Shown in pieces: positions 17,669 to 22,552 of a DNA stretch of 22,552 bases. The notes under the pieces are model-generated. The model was not told the origin of the DNA, ran no database searches, and was given only the letters and a program-made list of their open reading frames with translations. The stretch covers positions 1 through 22,552 of the IMG/VR virus record IMGVR_UViG_3300010430_003213. One strand, given 5' to 3'. Positions within the stretch are counted from its first letter, which is position 1; each line of letters starts with the position of its first letter. The position numbers were made by a program, and so were the translations under genes. The stretch is from a virus.

Positions 17669-18093
17669 CTAGCCCTATACCCTCTGTTATCGTAATGCAC
17701 AAAATTCTTATAAAGGCCCAAGCCACCCTCTTCCATCACGCCTAGCCGAATCAGCCCTTCGATGATGACCTTGACTAGGGGCGGCTCTACACCTTGGACC
17801 ATGAGGTCTACGGCAAATGCGTCTTTGTCGTAAAGGTGGTAGGAGCCATCAACCCCACCAACAGCCTTATTATACTCAGGGGTACGGTAGGCGCTGGTAA
17901 TAAAGACTGTGGAGCCTAGGAACTCTCGTAGGGGCTGCAGATTCTTCTCCGTGAATGCCTCAAGCCCCTCTACCTTCTCTTCAGGGACGGGGGTACCATC
18001 CCGGCAATCAAACTCATACAAATAGAAATTCTTTGATAGTTGCGGCCTCTCTTGATTCGTAGCCGGCATCTCTTTTGCTCTTACATCAGCCAT
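17662..18093 (-). CDS. M15A-type D-Ala-D-Ala carboxypeptidase-like lysin (143 aa)
   Basis: Zinc peptidases of family M15A cleave peptidoglycan cross-links or stem peptides and serve as phage endolysins. Here the N-terminal core (about 18-60) carries the LSKNF...DGTPVPEE pattern. TSAYRTPEYNKAVGG lies at 66-80, followed by SYHLYDKDAFAVDL at 84-97 with the zinc-ligand candidates His86 and Asp96, and FVHYDNRGYRARW at 131-143 with His133. The His-to-Asp spacing is about three residues longer than in the usual SxHxxGxAxD motif. The start at 18093 was chosen because a GGAGG lies 10 bases upstream; the longer frame from 18129 adds residues inside the terminase gene. No signal peptide is present and no holin gene is adjacent. 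Confidence 0.75.
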   Translation of the reverse strand: MADVRAKEMPATNQERPQLSKNFYLYEFDCRDGTPVPEEKVEGLEAFTEKNLQPLREFLGSTVFITSAYRTPEYNKAVGGVDGSYHLYDKDAFAVDLMVQGVEPPLVKVIIEGLIRLGVMEEGGLGLYKNFVHYDNRGYRARW

Positions 18094-19730
18094 TCTGATC
18101 CATCCTCCGCGATAAGTACATTCGTCCACTCCTCTTCATACTGGTCATTCTGCTGTTTAGCCTTGTATCTTTCACAGGCCTCTTTATACTGGGCATCGTC
18201 CCAACTTTGATAAAACTCGTGTGTCTCTGGCTCCGGTGGTACCACCTTGGTCCTAGAGAAATGATGTAGAGAGAACCGCCAGGTATAGAGGAGGGCATCA
18301 CAGAGGTGGTTATCCATCCTCTTATCTTCCTTCAGCTTGTTCCGGCGAATGGCTGTTTTCTTGTCCATCCCCTTTAGATCCCACTGGAGGTGCATCATCT
18401 CATCGTACATGTCGGAATTGGCCAAAAGCTTCACTTTGCCGTCGTAGAGGTCCGAATTGAGCAATTCTATGTGATCGAACTTCTCAGTCTTCTCTGCAGC
18501 CTGGATAAAGAAGCCATATTGCTGATTCAGCGTCTCTATGACCATTTTCGCCAGATTTCCGGTATCTGCGACCATTTCTTCGATTTGGCCGTTAAATTTG
18601 TCCTGAACCCTCTGAATTAGCGCCGCTATCTGCGGAACGATCATATGTGGGCTCTTAAAGTCGTAAACTTGGTACAGAGTGTCTAAATAGGGCGAATAGG
18701 CGACTACAATGAGGGCAAAGTCGTCATTGAACCCCATATCCATCCCCATGATGTACCGCCAGTCCATATCCTTTGGCAAACCATGCTGATTGTACTTCTC
18801 CCCCTCTAATCTAGTCCAAACAGCCCTACAGGCAGAGGGGCCGCCATCATTCGAAACCAATTGGTTGAGGGCGTAGACCATCGTGTCCCCCATGGAGACC
18901 CACTTGCCCAGGGCCTCCCGCATCCAGGTGGGGTTGTCGTCGGACCACTTCTTCCTAGCCTTATCCTCTAAGAAGTTCTCCCAGATGTGCGGACAGAAGG
19001 TGTTTTCTTGAACCGTCCATGTGTGCCGGGACCACCTATGCATCTTCTTCGGATGATCGGTCCAGAACTTCTCTGGGCGGTTAAAACTGCGGGTAATTAG
19101 GTCGCCATCCTCATCCCGAAGGTTCGGACACGTTGCCTCATAGAATGGACCATCCAGGACGGACCCAGGAGTACCAATGATGCAGATAGAGCCATTAGTA
19201 TCGTTAGTAGCAGCTCTAAGGATGTCATCAATAAGTTCTTCAAAGATATGTACCTGAAATGACTTGCACTCATCGATTAGGACCAGCTGGTAGGCCCCTC
19301 CTCGGAGTTTTTCTATGTCTTTCCCCGTTTCGGCACCATTTAAGAAGATTTTGGAGCCATTTGGAAGGGCTATGGTGTTATCTGCCCTCTTATACTCCAG
19401 ATTTAGGGCGTATTTACGGCTAAATTCCGCAAATGGGTCCCAATACAGCCGTTTTGCCGACCGGAGGGTTAGAGTGATGATGGGGACGACACATCCAGGG
19501 TTTTGTAGGGCGGCTATGAGGGCGTAACTGATCGCAGTATGGGTCTTACCCGCACGGCGGGGGGTTAGCAGCGACTTTCGTCTATCTGGATCGGTTACAA
19601 ATAGCTGCTGTTCTTCAAAAAGATCAGCTAGAATAGCTTTCCAGGCGGATTCGTCCCTTTCTGCTTGGACTTTGGCGCTTTTGTTGCTGGTTCTTTGCTT
19701 TTGGAAGAGGATGTCTGTGGTGTCTGACAT
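18081..19730 (-). CDS. Large terminase subunit (packaging ATPase and nuclease)
   Basis: This motor protein cuts and packages concatemeric phage DNA into the procapsid. The N-terminal ATPase has a Walker A, PRRAGKT at residues 57-63, a Walker B, LVLIDE at 149-154 (Asp153, Glu154), and a coupling motif CIIGTPG at 183-189. The C-terminal nuclease has the three acidic positions expected of an RNase-H-like fold: Asp331 in MGMDMGF, Asp389 in VADTGN and Asp478 in HLCDALLY. The 549-residue length is typical. The ATG at 19730 is the only ATG before Walker A, but it has no clear ribosome site and lies 103 bases inside the preceding gene, so coupling is likely. Confidence 0.92.
   Translation of the reverse strand: MSDTTDILFQKQRTSNKSAKVQAERDESAWKAILADLFEEQQLFVTDPDRRKSLLTPRRAGKTHTAISYALIAALQNPGCVVPIITLTLRSAKRLYWDPFAEFSRKYALNLEYKRADNTIALPNGSKIFLNGAETGKDIEKLRGGAYQLVLIDECKSFQVHIFEELIDDILRAATNDTNGSICIIGTPGSVLDGPFYEATCPNLRDEDGDLITRSFNRPEKFWTDHPKKMHRWSRHTWTVQENTFCPHIWENFLEDKARKKWSDDNPTWMREALGKWVSMGDTMVYALNQLVSNDGGPSACRAVWTRLEGEKYNQHGLPKDMDWRYIMGMDMGFNDDFALIVVAYSPYLDTLYQVYDFKSPHMIVPQIAALIQRVQDKFNGQIEEMVADTGNLAKMVIETLNQQYGFFIQAAEKTEKFDHIELLNSDLYDGKVKLLANSDMYDEMMHLQWDLKGMDKKTAIRRNKLKEDKRMDNHLCDALLYTWRFSLHHFSRTKVVPPEPETHEFYQSWDDAQYKEACERYKAKQQNDQYEEEWTNVLIAEDGSEWLM
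18104..18108 (-). promoter_or_regulatory. Ribosome binding site deciding the lysin start
   Basis: A GGAGG on the minus strand ends 10 bases before the ATG at 18093. It is a better start context than the in-frame upstream codon at 18129, which lies inside the terminase gene. Confidence 0.6.
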
Positions 19731-19930
19731 GGGATAAGCTTGACTACATGCTCCAGTGGGACCCAGGTATCCTCTTTCGTATCATCTTGGATGACCAGGA
19801 ACCTGTATTCATTAATGTACATGGAGACATTCGGGTAAATCTTCTCATTTACCAGCCGAACCAAACCCCTAGATGCGCCAAAATCAACATCTGAGCTAAA
19901 CCTTGCTTCTTTTACCGGGACTTTCTGCAT
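19628..19930 (-). CDS. Hypothetical small beta-barrel-like protein (100 aa), overlaps large terminase
   Basis: The ATG has a GGAG seven bases upstream. Residues 1-65 form a compact strand-rich domain with an INEYRFLVIQDD step and a TWVPLEHVVKLIP C-terminal turn, like a small SH3/KOW-type barrel; the family is not recognised. The last 30 residues are a Lys/Ser/Pro-rich basic tail encoded in a different frame from the first codons of the large terminase, across a 103-base overlap. It starts inside the acetyltransferase gene (35-base overlap). Its position next to the terminase genes suggests a packaging or nucleic-acid-binding accessory role, which is inference. Confidence 0.55.
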   Translation of the reverse strand: MQKVPVKEARFSSDVDFGASRGLVRLVNEKIYPNVSMYINEYRFLVIQDDTKEDTWVPLEHVVKLIPCQTPQTSSSKSKEPATKAPKSKQKGTNPPGKLF

Positions 19931-20375
19931 AAATGGGCTCCAAATTCCTTCGTCGTGCTATAGCTGGGCAGTGGGAACCATTCCGAAACTGCCGACAATC
20001 TGGTGTTCTAAACGTATAGAGGAAGGACGTGCCCTCAGGGATCCCTGCAGCCTCCATAAGGGACGGAAAGAACCCAAGCCCCCTGAGTACAGGTTTTACA
20101 TAAACGTAGTGTAGAACGGGAACAGCGGCCTCCTCGAAAGCGATGAACCCTACCAGGGACCCCTCGGCCTCTCCTACGAGAACCGTCATGCCCCTATCTA
20201 GTAGCTGTTTTATTCCTTCGTCGAAAACCGCTGTAAATAAATTATTTGGGATGATCCCTGCAAATGGACTTCTTTTCCATCCGTTGGACCATGCATGTAA
20301 GATAAAGCTACGCTCCCCCTGATTTGGGGACAGATTCGCTTCCCTTACCTTTAGTATATTGTTGATCTTTGTCAT
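19896..20375 (-). CDS. GNAT-like N-acetyltransferase (159 aa)
   Basis: GNAT enzymes transfer acetyl from acetyl-CoA to amines. Here the core strand TVLVGEAEGSLVGFIAF (about 64-80) leads to a second strand, HYVYVK, and the acetyl-CoA-binding loop region PVLRGLGFF (about 95-103), which matches the R-G-x-G part of motif A, although the residues after it are bulky. A start at the ATG at 20375 was preferred over the upstream TTG because an AGGA lies six bases before it. The gene overlaps the candidate small terminase by 68 bases. The substrate is unknown. GNAT-like genes near phage packaging genes occur in other podoviruses as I recall, so this may be a conserved accessory. Confidence 0.6.
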   Translation of the reverse strand: MTKINNILKVREANLSPNQGERSFILHAWSNGWKRSPFAGIIPNNLFTAVFDEGIKQLLDRGMTVLVGEAEGSLVGFIAFEEAAVPVLHYVYVKPVLRGLGFFPSLMEAAGIPEGTSFLYTFRTPDCRQFRNGSHCPAIARRRNLEPIYAESPGKRSKV

Positions 20376-20751
20376 ACTCAATCCTGCGGAAGCCCCTCAG
20401 GAGATCGTACCACTGGTTCCTACCTAGGTTATTAGCCCACTCTAGGAATGCGTCAATCTTCTCCTCGATGGACATCATCTCTGCCATCTGCTTCTGTGAG
20501 GCTTGAATCTTGAGGTACATCTGCCCCAAGGAATTGGCCGCTTTGACCAGATCCTCCCCCTGCTTGGCTAATCGGGGGTCAAACTGATGTACGGAGCCAT
20601 CATCCGGCAATTCGTACATCTTAGCCTCATGCCTCGTGAGGTGCTCATTTAGCACCCTAAGTGACTTCTTGAGGACCGTCTCGATCTTAGGAGTGGCCCT
20701 GGCCTTATCCTTACGATTCGGCTTCTTCGTACCTATCTTCATCCTGCTCAT
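20308..20751 (-). CDS. Candidate small terminase subunit (147 aa)
   Basis: This is the first gene of the leftward operon. The N-terminal 30 residues are very basic (Lys/Arg-rich), a possible DNA-binding segment. About 62-105 form a continuous charged helix with coiled-coil potential, and the C-terminus is polar with a Gly/Ser/Lys tail. Small terminases bind the packaging start site, oligomerise through a helical core and contact the large subunit. Position, size and composition fit, but there is no clear helix-turn-helix, so the call is by context. A second ATG three codons in is possible; neither start has a strong ribosome site. Confidence 0.5.
   Translation of the reverse strand: MSRMKIGTKKPNRKDKARATPKIETVLKKSLRVLNEHLTRHEAKMYELPDDGSVHQFDPRLAKQGEDLVKAANSLGQMYLKIQASQKQMAEMMSIEEKIDAFLEWANNLGRNQWYDLLRGFRRIEYDKDQQYTKGKGSESVPKSGGA
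20382..20385 (-). promoter_or_regulatory. Ribosome binding site deciding the GNAT-like start
   Basis: An AGGA on the minus strand lies six bases before the ATG at 20375, which favours that ATG over the TTG at 20381. Confidence 0.5.
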
Positions 20752-20784
20752 ACAACTATCACCAAAATCCTACTTCGTTCGTCC

Positions 20785-20877
20785 GTCTTTGCCCTTCAAA
20801 AACACTAAAGACATCTGAGTAAATCGAAGATTTATGAATGGGGTCGAAGTAAGACCTTTAGGTCGCTTCGATGCCCC
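20785..20877 (-). promoter_or_regulatory. Structured 5' leader of the late operon
   Basis: The predicted transcript from the consensus promoter folds into a hairpin at 20840-20877. Outer arms GGGG/CCCC enclose TCGAAG/CTTCGA, then an inner GACC/GGTC stem closed by a four-base loop, about 14 base pairs in all. A second pair, GTCTTT (20807-20812 on the minus strand) with AAAGAC (20785-20790), lies between it and the first gene. The leader could regulate translation of the first gene, protect the mRNA end, or act in antitermination; none of these is shown. Confidence 0.5.
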
Positions 20878-20925
20878 TACTGAATCACTACATTGTTTGT
20901 CCAACACTGTAATTGGTACACTACT

Positions 20926-20954
20926 ATTATAACAAGAACTACAACCTTTGTCAA
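20926..20954 (-). promoter_or_regulatory. Perfect sigma70 promoter for the leftward late operon
   Basis: On the minus strand TTGACA (20954-20949) is followed by a 17-base spacer and TATAAT (20931-20926), matching the bacterial housekeeping consensus at all 12 positions. The expected start near 20919 is about 168 bases before the candidate small terminase gene. The phage therefore probably uses host RNA polymerase for its structural operon. Confidence 0.8.
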
Positions 20955-21010
20955 CACTTATTTTCAACTATTCCATAACTCCATAGTATTATTACTAAAA
21001 CCACACTCTT

Positions 21011-21057
21011 AAATTGGCCCACAAATGTATGTCGTGCACCTACATCCTCGCCAATTT
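21011..21057. repeat. Nested inverted repeat with GTGCAC centre
   Basis: Outer arms AAATTGGC (21011-21018) and GCCAATTT (21050-21057) enclose ATGTA (21025-21029) and TACAT (21041-21045), around a GTGCAC palindrome (21034-21039). It lies just upstream of the leftward promoter and could be an operator, a cruciform or a hairpin in a rightward transcript. Confidence 0.55.
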
Positions 21058-21163
21058 GAACCCCCAAGTAGGGCGGGCGGGTGGCAATCATCAATATCTA
21101 TATAGGGACAAAACCTCCTTACTTATTCACAAGTAATGGCCAAATGTCCCCCTAAGGCTCGGC

Positions 21164-21178
21164 TGAATGATACATTCA
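21164..21178. repeat. Short perfect inverted repeat
   Basis: TGAATG (21164-21169) and CATTCA (21173-21178) are separated by ATA. The size fits a small dimeric regulator site, but no regulator is known here. Confidence 0.35.
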
Positions 21179-21280
21179 CCTCGCAGCACAACCACAAACC
21201 ACTCCCAACCCCTTCGGACGGCTAACGAAACAAAGGTCTCATTTGCCGTTAAATGTCACTTCTCTACCATATCCGCCCCC

Positions 21281-21300
21281 TATTTTTCAAAAAAATTTTT
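21281..21300. other. A/T tract, candidate unwinding or bent-DNA element
   Basis: Twenty bases with only one C, made of a T-run followed by an A-run and another T-run. It stands out from the surrounding sequence and sits about 70 bases before the phased repeats. Such tracts bend DNA or open easily at origins. Confidence 0.45.
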
Positions 21301-21368
21301 AGCATAAACACAGTATAGCGGCAAGATCCATGCCAACAAAAGGGGAAACATTACCTATACTTACAGCC

Positions 21369-21476
21369 CCTATGCAACCATCATGCCACCGCTAAGTACC
21401 TGTAATCACGTCCTATGCAATCCATGTGCCACCCCCAGCTATGACATCTGTGTCACCTCAGCATGTCGTTTGCCAC
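21369..21476. repeat. TGCCAC repeats at 43-44 bp spacing, two within 22-bp direct repeats
   Basis: Imperfect direct repeats at 21369-21390 and 21412-21433 share CCTATGCAA and a terminal TGCCACC, with 17 of 22 positions identical. TGCCAC starts at 21384, 21427 and 21471, so the sites are about four helical turns apart on the same face. The spacing suggests sites for one protein, as in an iteron origin or operator. Confidence 0.55.
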
Positions 21477-21555
21477 ATTGTCACTTGACACCAGTGTTAT
21501 CAGCTACTTAGCCAATGTCAAGTTAATTCTTTCGTGTCAGATTTGACACATGTCA
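21442..21555. promoter_or_regulatory. Array of TGACA/TGTCA half-sites
   Basis: Eight TGACA or TGTCA pentamers start at 21442, 21451, 21479, 21486, 21516, 21535, 21544 and 21551. Several form inverted pairs, for example GTGTCA-4-TGACAC and TTGACA-2-TGTCAA. This is far more than expected by chance in 114 bases and suggests cooperative binding by a dimeric protein. Confidence 0.6.
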
Positions 21556-21982
21556 AGTGCATAATTTGCGGGGCGGTCTAAATACTCGAAATCACTCACC
21601 TATAATACCCCCAGTAATATCAACAACTTGCAAAGTCAAGAGAAAAGTGATGGGACGCTCAACCTGGGGGCTACAGACCACACAAAATAATCACGAAAGA
21701 ATGTCGATTCCCCTTGCCATCCCCCTACCGCTGTGGCATTCTAATCATGGGTCGAACGAGACCCCCCGAGATTGACAACCGAATAGAGCAGTAGCGGCCT
21801 TGCCCGGGGTATGTGCAGAGATGCCTCACCAGTCACGGGGATAACAGGGACCGAGATACAAGTATTGTGGTGGTGCCACCAATCAGAGCACCATAGGGCT
21901 AGGGCAACTATTAACCGCCGTGACATAGGGTCGCAAACTAGCACCTACAAACAACCACAAACAGAAAGAAAGAGAAATCAAC

Positions 21983-22432
21983 ATGTTCGACGTAATTAAA
22001 TCAGCTCGTACCCGTAACACTGTCAAATCGGATGGATTGCTAGACTTGAAGAAATTCATCAGCAGCATTGCCCGGGGCGACCGTACTTGCATCTACGTGA
22101 CCGAGAACGGCAACGTATACGATGGCACCTCCACCTACTTCGACCGCGAAGGAGAGGAGACTGTAGCAGCTGCAGCACTGGAAGAGGATGGACAGCTTCG
22201 AGAGGGTTATACCTCAGTCGCTAATGTCCTCGCCTACGTCCCTGAATTGCCTGAGGCAGTGTCCCGAGGCGACCGTAAGGGGCAAATGCCCACCTGGAAA
22301 GAGATTGTCCAACGGCTTAACAGCCACACCGGGGCACACCCTGGCAAACTGAGTACCGACACCAGCCTACTGGTTCGGTTCCAAGAAGGGGCTAATCGGC
22401 TCAAGACGGCCAAAATCACAGCAAAACAATAG
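21983..22432 (+). CDS. Unknown protein, first gene of rightward unit (149 aa)
   Basis: This is the only clear plus-strand gene. It starts with ATG after a purine-rich AGAAAGAAAGAG stretch about eight bases upstream, which serves as a weak ribosome site. The product is soluble, with a charged N-terminal helix (about 15-32), a strand-rich segment with ICIYVTENGNVY-like pattern (about 36-50), an acidic middle and a basic Lys-rich C-terminus (about 138-149). No family is recognised. The divergent position opposite the late operon suggests an early or middle gene, possibly for host takeover or DNA metabolism, but nothing in the sequence proves this. Confidence 0.65.
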   Translation: MFDVIKSARTRNTVKSDGLLDLKKFISSIARGDRTCIYVTENGNVYDGTSTYFDREGEETVAAAALEEDGQLREGYTSVANVLAYVPELPEAVSRGDRKGQMPTWKEIVQRLNSHTGAHPGKLSTDTSLLVRFQEGANRLKTAKITAKQ

Positions 22433-22446
22433 CTAATCTAGCCTGG

Positions 22447-22466
22447 ACCACCATTAACTTGGTGGT
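22447..22466 (+). terminator. Weak hairpin after the rightward gene
   Basis: ACCACC (22447-22452) and GGTGGT (22461-22466) pair across an eight-base loop 15 bases after the stop. The second arm can also pair with the following ACCAC. There is no U-run, so termination would be inefficient. Confidence 0.3.
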
Positions 22467-22529
22467 ATCACCACAGTGCTTGTATCATTCAATGGTTGCA
22501 TACTGTCACCAGAAAGAGATGGTGCTGAT

Positions 22530-22552
22530 ATGACACTTACGCAAGAATTCGA
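22530..22552 (+). CDS. Possible start of the next rightward gene (cut by window end)
   Basis: An ATG at 22530-22532 opens a frame to the window end (seven full codons). An AGAAAGAG purine run like that before the 21983 gene lies about 11 bases upstream. Too short to judge the product. Confidence 0.3.

Larger units (their letters stand above)
20752..21982. other. 1.2-kb divergent non-coding control region
   Basis: No convincing gene lies here. The open frames crossing it are short, have odd compositions and overlap the promoter or repeats. The region separates the leftward late operon from a rightward unit and holds a consensus promoter, a structured leader, a nested inverted repeat, an A/T tract, phased TGCCAC repeats and a TGACA/TGTCA array. 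The stretch 20881-21000 is visibly AT-richer than the flanking genes. From 21556 to about 21982 only scattered elements are seen: a lone TATAAT (21601-21606), a TTGACA (21772-21777) and a short palindrome TGGTGCCACCA (21871-21881). Confidence 0.7.

Noticed and set aside
18094-18129. Longer N-terminus for the M15 peptidase starting at 18129
   Set aside because: The added 12 residues match nothing in the family, and the internal ATG has the clear GGAGG site.
20770-20967. Minus-strand open frame of 65 codons in front of the small terminase
   Set aside because: It spans the consensus promoter, so the expected transcript would not contain its start.
21101-21110. TATAGGGACA resembling the start part of a T7-type RNA polymerase promoter
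   Set aside because: Only the initiation core matches, no second copy with a conserved upstream half was found, and no phage RNA polymerase is visible.
21543-21606. Rightward promoter from TTGACA at 21543 or TATAAT at 21601
   Set aside because: TTGACA has no -10 at a normal spacing, and TATAAT has no -35; only half-promoters are visible.
21749-21764. GGGTC-GAACGA-GACCC stem that looks like a tRNA T-arm
   Set aside because: The loop is six bases, and no matching acceptor, D or anticodon arms are nearby.
21557-21999. Several short open frames on both strands in the control region
   Set aside because: They overlap each other, have odd residue content and no ribosome sites.

Overview
The window looks like a piece of a short-tailed (podovirus-like) dsDNA phage genome carrying the whole virion-building module. 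The evidence is a packaging ATPase, a P22-type long portal, an acidic scaffold, an HK97-fold coat protein, a gp4-like head-tail adaptor, a nozzle-like tail protein and a run of Gly/Ala- and Gln-rich ejection-type proteins. There is no tape measure, sheath or tail-tube gene. No integrase, repressor, CRISPR, tRNA or insertion sequence was seen. The host cannot be named from the sequence. Base composition is near 50% GC, AGG arginine codons are common and CTAG tetramers are not depleted, which argues weakly against an enteric host.

Layout. Positions 1-20751 form one leftward (minus-strand) late operon with tightly packed genes. In transcription order: candidate small terminase, GNAT-like acetyltransferase, a 100-residue unknown, large terminase, M15 peptidase (lysin), a 72-residue unknown, portal, sulfotransferase-like protein, scaffold, major coat, candidate decoration protein, a 67-residue unknown, head-tail adaptor, small C-terminal-beta protein, fibre-like protein, 1020-residue nozzle-like protein, four candidate ejection or internal virion proteins, and two small appendage proteins, the last cut by the window edge. 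Many junctions are 1-nt TAATG stop/start overlaps, which suggests translational coupling. Two GC-rich hairpins bracket the decoration/67-residue pair downstream of the coat gene and may tune expression.

Positions 20752-21982 form a 1.2-kb non-coding divergent control region. It contains a perfect TTGACA-17-TATAAT promoter pointing left into the late operon, a roughly 168-nt structured leader, a nested inverted repeat, an A/T tract, TGCCAC repeats at 43-44 bp spacing, and a dense array of TGACA/TGTCA half-sites. The array, the phased repeats and the A/T tract together look like an operator or a replication origin; this is inference. To the right, a 149-residue unknown gene starts a rightward unit, followed by a possible second gene cut by the window end.

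The least ordinary content is the sulfotransferase-like gene inside the portal-scaffold-coat cluster, the GNAT-like gene overlapping the candidate small terminase, and the repeat-rich control region.
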